Assembly (NCBI GenBank): GCA_024281055.1
Contig: JAMXLF010000009.1
Span: 1-50,490, forward strand
Length of the DNA: 50,490 bases
Origin: Geobacteraceae bacterium
GTDB lineage: Bacteria > Desulfobacterota > Desulfuromonadia > Geobacterales > Geobacteraceae
Direction: 5' to 3'
Numbering within the stretch: position 1 is the first letter of the stretch; every line of letters begins with the position of its first letter. Shown piece by piece: positions 8,543 through 17,497 of this stretch. Both the position numbers and the translations under genes were made by a program. The notes beneath the pieces are model-generated. The model searched no databases. It had not been told where the DNA came from and saw only the letters and a program-made list of their open reading frames with translations.

Positions 8543-10744
8543 CTACCTCGTGATGGTCGTTGCTGCAGATTGATCGGTGAAGGGAAGGGCCAACCGGTGA
8601 GATGTATCTTGGCCCTGCGCTGTCTGTGCCGCGGATGTATCGGCCTTGTGGCCGGCGTCGTACAGCATGTTGTAGATTTCCGCCCCCGCCATCACCTTCT
8701 TCACGTATTCACGTGTCTCGCCAAAGGGGATACTTTCGATGAACTCATCCCGGCGCAGCCCACCGAACGATTTTTTCCAGCGGTTGACGTTGCCAGCCCC
8801 GGCATTGTATGCCGCAACGGCCGCAACGAGGTCGCCGTTGTAAAGCACCAGCAGGTCCTTCAGGTGCTTGACCCCGAGGGTAATGTTCACCTCCGGCAGG
8901 TACAGGGTGGCAGGGTCGGATTTTGCCGATGTGCCGGCGACGGCCGTGGCTGTAGCCGGCATGACCTGCATCAGGCCCATAGCACCGACGGGGGACAATG
9001 CCGTGGGGAGAAAACTGCTTTCGGCGCGGATGATGGCATAAACGAGCCATTCCGGTACGCCGTTGGTCCGGGCGCTCTTGCTGACCGCCTCCTGGTAGGC
9101 GAGTGGATAGACGATCCCCCAGACCGGGAGGTTATCCTTCGTGAGCCGGCGGGGCTGCTCCTGCCGGTAGAGGGCCAGGGCGCCGTGGTAATCCTCCATT
9201 TCGAGGTAGAGCCGGGCCAGGCCGGGGAGAGCTTTTTGGCGGCTGGTAACTTTTTTCCGGGCTGAAACCAGTTCCTTGCCGGCCTCTTCGTACAGACCGA
9301 AGGCGATGAGCGCCTTGGCCCGCGCATAACCTTCGGGAAAGGGAAGCAGGTCACCAGGTTTGCCGGAGAGGGCAAGCGGGGCGACGTTCGGCAGCTTCGC
9401 ATCCTTGCGGTAGGTGAGGGCGTAAAATCCGAGGGGGAATTCGTCCTGCAAGCGGGCAAAGGCGGCCTGGGCGCCGGCCGCATCTCCCCTAGCCTGTAGG
9501 GCGCGACCGTACCAGTAAAGGGCCTTGTCCCGTTGAGTATCGCTGTCGGTCAGTTGCTTGAAATATGCCGTGGCAGTCGCGAAATCACCCGATCTGTAGG
9601 CCGCCCAGCCGCTTTCCCAGAGCGCGCCCTGCTTCAGGTCGGAAGCCGGATAGTCGTGGAGAAGTTTTTGCAACAGTGCCAGCTCTTCCTGCTCCTTCCT
9701 CTGGAACTTCCTGATGAATGCGGCATTGAGCAGGGCGTCGTCGGCCATGTCAGAATTCGGGTTCGATTCCGCCAGGCTGACGAAAGTGGCGACGGCTTCC
9801 TCATCCCGGCCGCTTTTATCCAGGACCGCCGCGAGGCGGTAGCGGGCCTCGATGGCTATATCGTTCCTCGGAGCGGATTTCAGCAGGTCACGGAAGGTCT
9901 GCTCGGCATCCTTGTAACGCCGGGCCTTCATGAGCGCCTGGCCGGTTTTCAGCGCTACACGCCAGTTGAATGACGGATTGTCCGGTTGCGGCGGTATGGC
10001 GGCGAAGGTCTTGACGGCTTGGTTATACTTGCGCAGGTCATAGAGGGTGGTGCCGAGTGTAAAGAGCTCGTCCGGTGAATACGACGCGGAGGGAAACCCT
10101 TTCGCGGCAAGCCGTTGCAGGTCGGTTTCCGCCTTGGCGGCGACATCCGCGGCAGGATATTTCAGCCTGATGGTACGCAACGCCGTCACGGCTGCCGGCA
10201 TTTCTCCCAGCTGTTCCCGGCAGAGGGCCGACTTGTAGAGGGCGGCCAATGCATCCGATCCTGATGGATATTTTTCGATGAAGCCTTGGTATGCCCGGAG
10301 TGCACCCGGAAAATCCCGGCTGTCATAGAGGATTTCTGCACGGAGTATTTCCGCGGTCCGCAGGAGGGGAGAGTCGGAGTAGTTATTGAGGAGATTTTGC
10401 AAAGGAGCAAGTGCATCGTTGCCTTTGTCGAGCTTCTTCAATGCCTGGGCCTGGTAATAAAGGGCGTAGTCGGCCAGCAGCGGAAAGCCGCTGACGGCCC
10501 GGGCCAGATAGCGGCTGGCGTCTTCCCACTGGGCCGATCTATAGGAGGCGATACCGGCAAGAAAGTCCCGTACCCCTCCTTCCGGTGCCTGCAATGCGGT
10601 ATCCCGTGCCGCTGCGTAGTTCTTTTCCTTCATCTGCCGGGCGCATGTGGCCAATGTATCGTTTGGGATATGGTAAAGACTGCCGGAAACAGAACCGGCA
10701 AGAAGGAGAAAACCGAGGATAATGGCGATACAGCGGCTGAGCAT
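8543..10744 (-). CDS. slt: Soluble lytic murein transglycosylase (Slt family)
   Basis: Periplasmic enzyme that cleaves the MurNAc-GlcNAc bond of peptidoglycan and forms 1,6-anhydro ends. 733 residues: signal peptide (ILGFLLLAGSVSG), a long TPR-like alpha superhelix (about 35-540) and a C-terminal SLT domain. The catalytic Glu is about 575 in IIRAESSF; GAMGLMQVMPATA and the AYNAGAGNV segment complete the SLT signature. The C-terminal tail is a short low-complexity extension. AGGAAG lies 4 bases ahead of the ATG. It is transcribed away from rnr and converges on the WG lipoprotein gene. Confidence 0.92.
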   Translation of the reverse strand: MLSRCIAIILGFLLLAGSVSGSLYHIPNDTLATCARQMKEKNYAAARDTALQAPEGGVRDFLAGIASYRSAQWEDASRYLARAVSGFPLLADYALYYQAQALKKLDKGNDALAPLQNLLNNYSDSPLLRTAEILRAEILYDSRDFPGALRAYQGFIEKYPSGSDALAALYKSALCREQLGEMPAAVTALRTIRLKYPAADVAAKAETDLQRLAAKGFPSASYSPDELFTLGTTLYDLRKYNQAVKTFAAIPPQPDNPSFNWRVALKTGQALMKARRYKDAEQTFRDLLKSAPRNDIAIEARYRLAAVLDKSGRDEEAVATFVSLAESNPNSDMADDALLNAAFIRKFQRKEQEELALLQKLLHDYPASDLKQGALWESGWAAYRSGDFATATAYFKQLTDSDTQRDKALYWYGRALQARGDAAGAQAAFARLQDEFPLGFYALTYRKDAKLPNVAPLALSGKPGDLLPFPEGYARAKALIAFGLYEEAGKELVSARKKVTSRQKALPGLARLYLEMEDYHGALALYRQEQPRRLTKDNLPVWGIVYPLAYQEAVSKSARTNGVPEWLVYAIIRAESSFLPTALSPVGAMGLMQVMPATATAVAGTSAKSDPATLYLPEVNITLGVKHLKDLLVLYNGDLVAAVAAYNAGAGNVNRWKKSFGGLRRDEFIESIPFGETREYVKKVMAGAEIYNMLYDAGHKADTSAAQTAQGQDTSHRLALPFTDQSAATTITR

Positions 10745-10830
10745 GGCGCTTCCTGGCAGTGAGGTGTTGTGACTGTGACACTATAGTAAGCGGAACGCCG
10801 TAAAAAAAGCAAAAGATTTTTCCCTGAGAG

Positions 10831-10842
10831 CAGTGTACACTG
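10831..10842. promoter_or_regulatory. Perfect 12-bp palindrome in the slt/rnr divergent region
   Basis: CAGTGTACACTG lies 59 bases ahead of the RNase R start and 87 bases ahead of slt. It could be an operator. No repressor is known to use it here, and a short palindrome can arise by chance. Confidence 0.25.
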
Positions 10843-10900
10843 TCTGCAGCCGAGCCGGGTTCCTTGCAAGCCAGGAACGAAGGCTGGAAGAGGAGTGTTC

Positions 10901-13186
10901 ATGAAGGTCAAAAAAGATAGAGTGCTGGGGCTTTTGAATTCCCGGCGCGGCGCGGCGGTCCAGTTCAGGGAACTCGCGTCACTCTGCGGCGTTGACAGGA
11001 AAGGTCGCCAGGAATTCAAGGCGCTTCTCGACAGATGGGTGAGCGAAGGCGCACTGCTCAAACTGAAGGGGAACTGCTATGCGCTCCGGGAAGAGCAGGG
11101 TGAAATCACCGGAAAGCTGTCGGTCCACCCGGACGGCTATGGGTTCGTCATCCCGGACGCAGAGGGCGAAGACATCTTTATCCCGGCCCGGTACCTCCGG
11201 GAAAGTCTCCACGGCGACCGGGTTGCGGTGAATGTCGTACAGCGGGGACATTACGGGAAAAGGGAAGGACGCATTGTCCGCACCCTGGAGCATGGCTTCA
11301 CGAGGATCGTGGGGCGGTTCGTCAGGGGCAGGGATTATAGTTACGTCGTGCCGGATGAACTGCGACTCCCCCGGGAAATACGCATTCCCGTAAGGGGGAT
11401 GCAGCCGGTTCAGGACGGACAGGTCGTGATGGTAGAGATTACCGCCTATCCCACTGCAACCAGGAGTACCGAGGGGAAGATCAGCGAGGTGCTCGGCTGG
11501 CCGGAGGACCCCGAGGTCGAGGTGTTGACCATAATCCGCAAATTCGACCTCCCCAGCGTCTTCCCGCCGGAAGTTGTCGCCAGTGCCCGGGCCGTTTCCC
11601 AGACCGTTGCGGCCGACGACATCGGGGGGCGCAACGACCTGCGCAATCGCCTGACCGTAACCATAGACGGAGAGACTGCGCGGGATTTCGACGATGCCGT
11701 TGCCGTGCAGAGGGAGAAGGGAGGGAAGATCAGGCTCTGGGTCTCCATCGCTGACGTTGGCCATTACGTTCCCCGGGACTCCGCACTCGATGCGGAGGCA
11801 TTCCGGCGTGGCACCTCGGTCTACTTTCCGGACCGCTGTCTTCCCATGCTTCCCGAGGAGCTCTCCAATGGTATCTGCTCACTCAACCCGCAGGTCGACC
11901 GGTTGGCGCTTACCGCCGAGATGCTCTTCGACAGAACCGGTGCAGTCGTGGAGAAGACATTTTACCCGAGCGTCATCCGTAGTGATGCCCGCCTCACGTA
12001 TACGATTGTCCGGCGAATCCTGGTGGACAAGGACGCTGAAGCGGTGGCGGCCCATCAGGCTTTCCTCGGGGACCTGCAGGTCATGGAAGAGTTGGCCGGT
12101 AGGCTGACGGCCAGACGGCGAAAGCGGGGAAGCATCGATTTCGATCTTCCCGAGCCCGAGATCGTTCTCGACCTTCAGGGACAGACGGAAGCTATTGTCA
12201 GGGCGGAACGCAACCTTGCCCACCGGATTATCGAAGAATTCATGCTGGCCGCTAACGAGGCAGTGGCTTCTTTTCTCGATGAACACGGCGTTCCCTCCCT
12301 CTATCGGGTCCACGAGCAGCCCGACCCGGTAAAGCTCCACGACTTTCGGGAATTCGTTCTTGGTTTCGGTTATGCGGTCAGGATGGAGGGGGAGGGCGTC
12401 GATCCGGGCGAGCTGCAAAGACTCCTGGAGCAGGCGGCGGGAAGGCCGGAGGAACGGATGATCAACGAGGTGCTGCTGCGCTGCATGAAACAGGCGCGTT
12501 ATGCAGCGGAGAACCTCGGTCATTTCGGACTAGCCTCGCCCTGCTATACCCACTTCACGTCGCCCATCCGCCGGTACCCCGACTTGGTGGTCCACAGGAT
12601 CCTCAAGAGGACGCTGGCGGGCCGGGTGAAGGGCCCGGAGAAGGAGCGGCTTACCGAAACCCTCCCGGAAATCGCTGCCCACACCAGCAGCCGGGAACGG
12701 GTCGCCATGGAAGCGGAACGTGAGATCGTGGCGCTGAAGAAAGTCCAGTTCATGCGAAACCGGGTCGGGGAGGAGTTCGAGGGGTTCGTCACCGGCGTGA
12801 GCGCCTATGGCTTTTACGTGGAGCTCATCGAACTCTTTGTGGAGGGGATGGTCCACGTCTCCACGCTCGGCCGGGACTTTTACCATTACCTGGAAAAGCA
12901 GCATGCCCTGGTGGGCGAGCGGACGAAACGGGTATTCCGGATTGGCGACCGGGTGCGTGTAATAGTTGCGGGAGTGAGCATCGAGAAGAAGCAGGTCGAT
13001 TTCGTCGTTGCCGAGGAACTGGAAGCCCGTCCCTTGCGGGAAGCATTGCCCGAAGGAGAATATTACCCGAGAGTTCCCGTTAAAGGAAAACGACCGATGC
13101 ATGGTAAAAGGGGAAGCAGTGCCAACCGTCCGGCACAAGGTGGCAGTGGCGGCACGAAAAGGCCCCCCGGCAGAAAACGAAGGTAA
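10901..13186 (+). CDS. rnr: Ribonuclease R
   Basis: Processive 3'-5' exoribonuclease of the RNase II/R family, 761 residues. Domain order: N-terminal winged helix (about 1-65), two cold-shock domains (GKLSVHPDGYGFVIP onward), the RNB catalytic domain (about 245-590) with the metal-binding Asp cluster in TIDGETARDFDDAV, the HFTSPIRRYPDL motif, then an S1 domain (about 625-710, GFVTGVSAYGFYVEL). The last 35 residues are Lys/Arg-rich, as is usual for RNase R and thought to help it unwind structured RNA. The ATG at 10901 is preferred to the GTG at 10895 because of the GGAAGAGGAG site ending at 10894. Confidence 0.95.
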   Translation: MKVKKDRVLGLLNSRRGAAVQFRELASLCGVDRKGRQEFKALLDRWVSEGALLKLKGNCYALREEQGEITGKLSVHPDGYGFVIPDAEGEDIFIPARYLRESLHGDRVAVNVVQRGHYGKREGRIVRTLEHGFTRIVGRFVRGRDYSYVVPDELRLPREIRIPVRGMQPVQDGQVVMVEITAYPTATRSTEGKISEVLGWPEDPEVEVLTIIRKFDLPSVFPPEVVASARAVSQTVAADDIGGRNDLRNRLTVTIDGETARDFDDAVAVQREKGGKIRLWVSIADVGHYVPRDSALDAEAFRRGTSVYFPDRCLPMLPEELSNGICSLNPQVDRLALTAEMLFDRTGAVVEKTFYPSVIRSDARLTYTIVRRILVDKDAEAVAAHQAFLGDLQVMEELAGRLTARRRKRGSIDFDLPEPEIVLDLQGQTEAIVRAERNLAHRIIEEFMLAANEAVASFLDEHGVPSLYRVHEQPDPVKLHDFREFVLGFGYAVRMEGEGVDPGELQRLLEQAAGRPEERMINEVLLRCMKQARYAAENLGHFGLASPCYTHFTSPIRRYPDLVVHRILKRTLAGRVKGPEKERLTETLPEIAAHTSSRERVAMEAEREIVALKKVQFMRNRVGEEFEGFVTGVSAYGFYVELIELFVEGMVHVSTLGRDFYHYLEKQHALVGERTKRVFRIGDRVRVIVAGVSIEKKQVDFVVAEELEARPLREALPEGEYYPRVPVKGKRPMHGKRGSSANRPAQGGSGGTKRPPGRKRR

Positions 13187-13240
13187 TAGAGCTCCCTTTT
13201 ACTTGACCAGTGGGGGAAAAAGTGGTAGTTAGGATGGTAT

Positions 13241-13264
13241 CTGATGGGGCCTTGGCCCCATCAG
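13241..13264 (+). terminator. Rho-independent terminator after rnr
   Basis: Perfect 11-bp arms (CTGATGGGGCC and its complement) with a TT loop, followed by CTGTTTTTG. It separates rnr from the L,D-transpeptidase gene. Confidence 0.8.
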
Positions 13265-13303
13265 CTGTTTTTGCCGTGTTTGCTGTCAGGGGATACGTTA
13301 TAA

Positions 13304-14170
13304 ATGTTGCGTAAGATCGCGATTATCTTTGCCGTCATATCGTTTGCGGCAATTGTCGTCTACAAGCCCGAAGCTACGTCGGAACCGGCCGCCTCCCCCG
13401 ACGACCCGGCCCGCGAAGACCTCACCCGGATCGAGTATCCCAGTCAGGCAACTATACCTTGGGAACCCCGTTTCATAAGGCCGCAGGATTCTCTCGAGGC
13501 CCTGTTTGGCGATGATTGGGTGTATGTGGCCCGGTTCAACCGCATCGACAGACGACACGTTTACCCCGGCATGACCATCAAGGTGCCGAAGGACATGGCG
13601 CAGATCAGGAAGTACACCCCGATGCCCGCTGTCTACGAACCGGCGAAACGGCACGAGAAATATATCCTGGTCAACCTGACCGAGCAGTGGCTGGGCGCCT
13701 ATGAATACGGCAAACTCAAGTTCTCCATGCCCGCGGCGAGCGGCATGGACGGGCACAACACCCCCACCGGCGAGTTCCGGATTGATGCACGGGACATGAA
13801 CCATACTTCGTCCCTGTACAAGACCGAGGACCAGGAGGAACAGTATCCGATGGATAACGCCATCCGTTTTCACGTTGGTGCGGACAACGTTTCCTATTGG
13901 ATCCATGCCCGGGACCTGCCGGGACGTCCCGCTTCCCACGGTTGTATCGGGGTGTACGACGAGGCGATGCAGAACCGGCAGTACGATTTTCCGGCGAAAC
14001 CGGTCCTTCTCGACTCCGAAAAGCTTTACACCTGGGCTGTGGGCGAGGACGAGTACGAAGACGATCCCGGCGAACTGGAAGAGCTCGAGGACGGTCCGGT
14101 CGTCGAGGTTATCGGTAACAACCCCCGCTATAACAAGCGGTCATTCCTGTCGTTTCTCGACAGAAAATAA
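13304..14170 (+). CDS. L,D-transpeptidase (YkuD domain)
   Basis: 288 residues with an N-terminal hydrophobic signal or anchor (IAIIFAVISFAAIVV). A LysM-like stretch (about 57-95, ending HVYPGMTIKVP) may bind peptidoglycan. The YkuD catalytic domain (about 118-250) has the expected His and Cys: H201, then PASHGCIGV with H212 and the nucleophile C214. Such enzymes form 3-3 peptide cross-links or attach lipoproteins to the wall. The C-terminal tail is very acidic (about 245-265). The gene is the first of a run with dsbC-like and thiamine-binding-type genes, 15 bases upstream of the former. Confidence 0.88.
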   Translation: MLRKIAIIFAVISFAAIVVYKPEATSEPAASPDDPAREDLTRIEYPSQATIPWEPRFIRPQDSLEALFGDDWVYVARFNRIDRRHVYPGMTIKVPKDMAQIRKYTPMPAVYEPAKRHEKYILVNLTEQWLGAYEYGKLKFSMPAASGMDGHNTPTGEFRIDARDMNHTSSLYKTEDQEEQYPMDNAIRFHVGADNVSYWIHARDLPGRPASHGCIGVYDEAMQNRQYDFPAKPVLLDSEKLYTWAVGEDEYEDDPGELEELEDGPVVEVIGNNPRYNKRSFLSFLDRK

Positions 14171-14185
14171 CACGTGGAGGCTTCG

Positions 14186-14920
14186 ATGAAACTGATTGCC
14201 AAGGTGTCCCTGATCTGGATGAGTGTCGCGGCGATGCTGCTGTCGGTGTCGGCCTGCCTTGCCGCCCCTGTCGTGACAAAGCCGGAAGCCGCGCTGCGCC
14301 AGGCTTTCCCCCAGATCCCCGTCGACAGCGTACAGGAAACGGAGATCAAGGGGGTGTACGAAGCGACGTCCGGCCAGAACATCTTTTTCTTCCAGTACTT
14401 TCCGGAAAAGGATTATCTGTTCGTGGGAGATATCTACACCAAGGACGGCCGAAGCCTCGCCAAGGAGAAAAAGCAGGCGTTGAGTGCCAAGCTGGTGAGC
14501 ACCCTTCCCTTGGAGAAGGCGGTAAAAATCGGCACAGGCAAAACGACGATCATCGAGTTTACCGACCCTGATTGCCCCTTCTGCAAGAAAGCGTCGGAGT
14601 ATCTCAAAGATAAGACCGACGTGACTCGGTATGTTTTCTTCGCGCCGCTGGCCCATCCCGGCGCGATCACCAAGATCTACTACATCCTCGCCGCAGCTGA
14701 CAAGGCAAAGGCCTATGCCGAGGTCATGGAGGGAAAGGTGACGCCACCGGCCAATGCCACATACAGTGATGCGATCAAGGAACTGGCCCAGGAGCACCTG
14801 GCGTTGGCCAAAATGGTCGGTGTCCAGGGAACCCCCACCTTTTTCATCAACGGTACGGAAGTGGTGGGTGCCGACATTCCCCAGTTCGAGCGTCTGCTCA
14901 AGGAGAGCGGGAAGAAATAG
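14186..14920 (+). CDS. DsbC-like thiol:disulfide interchange protein
   Basis: Periplasmic thioredoxin-fold protein, 244 residues. The signal peptide ends near VSACLAAP; the Cys also gives a lipobox-like VSAC, so it may be lipid-anchored. An N-terminal DsbC/G-type domain (about 33-110) precedes the thioredoxin fold with the redox motif C130-P-F-C133 in TDPDCPFCKK and a cis-Pro in GTPTFFING. Length and layout fit the disulfide isomerase DsbC. A role in folding exported cytochromes is plausible in this organism but is inference. GGAGG at 14176-14180 sets the ATG at 14186, not the upstream GTG. Confidence 0.88.
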   Translation: MKLIAKVSLIWMSVAAMLLSVSACLAAPVVTKPEAALRQAFPQIPVDSVQETEIKGVYEATSGQNIFFFQYFPEKDYLFVGDIYTKDGRSLAKEKKQALSAKLVSTLPLEKAVKIGTGKTTIIEFTDPDCPFCKKASEYLKDKTDVTRYVFFAPLAHPGAITKIYYILAAADKAKAYAEVMEGKVTPPANATYSDAIKELAQEHLALAKMVGVQGTPTFFINGTEVVGADIPQFERLLKESGKK

Positions 14921-14930
14921 GAGAAACCTG

Positions 14931-15227
14931 ATGGCCGTCGTGGAAGTGAGCATAACCCCATTGGGCACTGCCACTACCGGCGTTTCCAGCTATGTGGCCG
15001 GATGCGTGCGTATCGTGCAGGAATCGGGGCTCAGCTTCGAGTTGACTCCGATGGGGACCATCATCGAGGGAGAGCTGGACGAGATCCTCCGGGTCATCCG
15101 CCGGATGCACGAGGCTCCCTTTGCAGTCGGGGCAGAGCGGGTCTCCACGCTTATCAAGATCGACGACCGGCGCGACAAGGCCCACTCCATGGCGGGCAAG
15201 CTCCGGTCGGTCCAGGAAAAACTTTGA
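14931..15227 (+). CDS. MTH1187/YkoF-type thiamine-binding family protein
   Basis: 98 residues, the usual size of the DUF77 (MTH1187) family, small ferredoxin-like proteins some of which bind thiamine-type ligands. Family features visible are the start VVEVSITPLG, YVAGCVRIVQESGL, the YELTPMGT-like FELTPMGTIIEGE and the closing RRDKAHSMAGKLRSVQ. It begins 10 bases after the DsbC-like gene; AGGAGA overlaps the end of that gene, so they are coupled. The ligand in this organism is not known. Confidence 0.85.
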   Translation: MAVVEVSITPLGTATTGVSSYVAGCVRIVQESGLSFELTPMGTIIEGELDEILRVIRRMHEAPFAVGAERVSTLIKIDDRRDKAHSMAGKLRSVQEKL

Positions 15228-15299
15228 TGCAGACTCAATAAATCCGTCTTAAAGCAGGAAGATAATTAAAGTGCCGGGGCGTCCCCCGCCTCGAGAAAG

Positions 15300-15322
15300 G
15301 AGCACGCTGCCAAGGCGTGCTC
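15300..15322 (+). terminator. Rho-independent terminator, may act in both directions
   Basis: Eight-base arms GAGCACGC/GCGTGCTC with a 7-base loop, followed by TTTTATTTT. It ends the ldt-dsbC run and lies just beyond the stop of the convergent lutB-lutA gene. Confidence 0.75.
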
Positions 15323-15324
15323 TT

Positions 15325-17496
15325 TTATTTTGTCTGCCGCAGTCTTCTTGCCACAAGGGTCGCGCTATGCTCCACCTTTACAGAGCTGCCCGCCGCTTCA
15401 AGTCCACCCTCGGTCTGCAGCTTGCAGCCGGGGCAGTCGACGGCCACGGTTTGGGCACCACTAGCCTTGATGTTTTCCAGCTTGTTCTTCAAGACTTCCT
15501 GGGATATCTCCGGGTACTTGATGGAATAGGACCCGCCGAAACCGCAGCACTTGTCACAGTCCGCCATCTCACGAATTTCGACCCCTGCCAGTTCCCTGAG
15601 TACTTTTCGCGGCTCTTCATGCACACCGCATCCACGCTTCAGATGACATGCGTCATGGTAGGTGACGACATCACGAACTGCCATGCTGCCAATTTCCGGC
15701 CATTGGCCCTCGTTACCGATTTTTCGTGCAGCCAATTCGGAGAAGTTGAAGACCTTGTCAGCCAGTTTGCGGGCCTTCTCGCGGAAGGCCTCGTCCCCCT
15801 CCAGGAGCTTCTGGAAATCGTGCTTCAGCGACATGGTGCAGGTGGGACAGATGGTGGCCACGTAATTGGCCTCCTCCGCCAGCAGTACGTCGGTGTTGAT
15901 CCGTGCCATGTCCTTGGCCACGGCCATCTCTCCTGAATAGCGGGCCGGAATGCCGCAACAGGTCTGCTCCTGCGGGAATATCACCTCGTATCCCAATTTC
16001 TCCAGACTCTCCTTGGCATCGCGGCACATATCGGGGTAGACGAAATCGGCGAGGCACCCCGTATAGAAAAGAACTTTTTCCAGTTTTGAGTTTTGAGTTT
16101 TGAGTTTTGAGTTGCTTTTCCTGGTCCCTGGTCCCTGGTCTCCAGTTCCCGGTCGCTCCGCGACTATGTCACGGAACGGCTTTTCCGCTATCGGGGGGAG
16201 TGTACGGAATTTGGTCTCGCTGTCGAGGATGAGCGGCAGGTGGCGGATGCGCCCTCCCGCGCTCTGGAACGGTTTCTGGGCCAGGTAGAGGGTTCGCAGT
16301 GTGGCATGGAACAGCCTGCGGTTCTTCATCATGGTACCGAACAGGAACTTCTGTCCGACCGGTTTCCTGATCCTGTCCCGGAGGTCCACGATCAGTCCCT
16401 CTATGTCGATCTTCGCCGCGCACACCTCGTTGCACTTCTTGCAGCCGATGCAGAGCTTCAGGATATCTTCCGCCTTGTCGAAACCGTGGAAAAACGGGGT
16501 GAGGACCAGGCCGATCCCCCCAACGTAGATATGGCCGAACACATGGCCGCCGACGATCTCGTAGATGGGGCAGACATTGGCGCAGGCGCCGCACTTTACG
16601 CACTTCAGCGCTTCGGAAAAATCGGGGTCGGCGGCAAGCTTCAGGCGGCCGTTATCGAGGAGGACGATGTGCAGCTCCCGGCCCTCGCCGGTCGGTCCCT
16701 TGATGAAGGAAACGTAGGAGGTGATCTTTTGCCCGGTGGCATTTTTGGGGAGAACGCTGATCACGTCGAGCGCTTCCGTGAGGGACGGGACAATCTTCTC
16801 TACGCCGACCAGGGCGATGTGGGTCCGGGGGAGGGTGGTGACGAGCCTGCCGTTCCCCTCGTTGGTGATGATGGCCAAGGTTCCGGTATCGGCCATGGCA
16901 GCGTTGGCCCCTGACAGGCCGACCTGGCCGGTGAGAAAGCCGCTGCGCAAAGCCTCCCTGGCGGTCCATACCAGGGAAGGGATGTCGGGAGGACATTCGT
17001 GGCCGGTTGCCCGGGAAAAGAGCTCGGCCACCTCCTCCTTGTTCTTGTGGATGGCCGGCATGACCATGTGGGAAGGGCGTTCCCCGGCAAGTTGGATGAT
17101 CCACTCACCCAGGTCGGTTTCCAGGCAGCGGATGCCTTTCTTCTCCAGGTAGGGGTTGAGCTCGATCTCCTCGGAGGTCATCGCCTTGGACTTGATCAGG
17201 AAATCGGCCCCCTTTTCCCGGATGATGCCGAGAATGGTCCGGTTGGCATCCTCCGGCGTGGCGCAGACGTGTACCGTCGCCCCCGCCTGCTCGGCCCGCG
17301 ACTTGAAACGGGATACCAGCTCCGGCAACTCTTTCAGTCCGGCCTTTTTCGTGTCGGAAATGCGCCCCCGCAGTCCTTCGAAATCGATCCCCTCGAACGC
17401 CTTGGCCCTGGCCACCGGATAGGCCGCGGCAAAATTCTTCAGGGCGCGGCGTAAAAAGGTGTCGTGGATCTTCTTTTTGATCGTCGCTCTTCCCAT
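15325..17496 (-). CDS. LutB-LutA fusion, iron-sulfur lactate oxidation protein
   Basis: 723 residues joining two Lut subunits. Residues 1-445 are LutB/LldF-like: a LUD domain (about 70-285) and two 4Fe-4S sites (C299, C302, C305, C309 and C349, C352, C355, C359). Residues 474-723 are LutA/LldE-like with two CCG domains (TCCGIP, CCGFGGSYS). LutABC proteins form an L-lactate dehydrogenase passing electrons to the quinone or cytochrome pool. The linker (about 448-473) is encoded by heptamer tandem repeats and reads as low-complexity sequence. The ATG at 17496 is one base after the lutC stop, with AAGGAG 7-8 bases ahead; upstream in-frame codons run inside lutC and are rejected. Confidence 0.9.
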   Translation of the reverse strand: MGRATIKKKIHDTFLRRALKNFAAAYPVARAKAFEGIDFEGLRGRISDTKKAGLKELPELVSRFKSRAEQAGATVHVCATPEDANRTILGIIREKGADFLIKSKAMTSEEIELNPYLEKKGIRCLETDLGEWIIQLAGERPSHMVMPAIHKNKEEVAELFSRATGHECPPDIPSLVWTAREALRSGFLTGQVGLSGANAAMADTGTLAIITNEGNGRLVTTLPRTHIALVGVEKIVPSLTEALDVISVLPKNATGQKITSYVSFIKGPTGEGRELHIVLLDNGRLKLAADPDFSEALKCVKCGACANVCPIYEIVGGHVFGHIYVGGIGLVLTPFFHGFDKAEDILKLCIGCKKCNEVCAAKIDIEGLIVDLRDRIRKPVGQKFLFGTMMKNRRLFHATLRTLYLAQKPFQSAGGRIRHLPLILDSETKFRTLPPIAEKPFRDIVAERPGTGDQGPGTRKSNSKLKTQNSKLEKVLFYTGCLADFVYPDMCRDAKESLEKLGYEVIFPQEQTCCGIPARYSGEMAVAKDMARINTDVLLAEEANYVATICPTCTMSLKHDFQKLLEGDEAFREKARKLADKVFNFSELAARKIGNEGQWPEIGSMAVRDVVTYHDACHLKRGCGVHEEPRKVLRELAGVEIREMADCDKCCGFGGSYSIKYPEISQEVLKNKLENIKASGAQTVAVDCPGCKLQTEGGLEAAGSSVKVEHSATLVARRLRQTK
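16084..16140. repeat. Two heptamer tandem repeats inside the lutB-lutA linker
   Basis: Four exact copies of TTTTGAG (16084-16111), then nine bases, then nearly three copies of CTGGTCC (16121-16140). The two arrays encode the junction between the LutB and LutA halves. Seven is not a multiple of three, so gain or loss of single units would shift the frame. Arrays of this kind are usually found between genes. Confidence 0.85.
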
Positions 17497-17497
17497 T

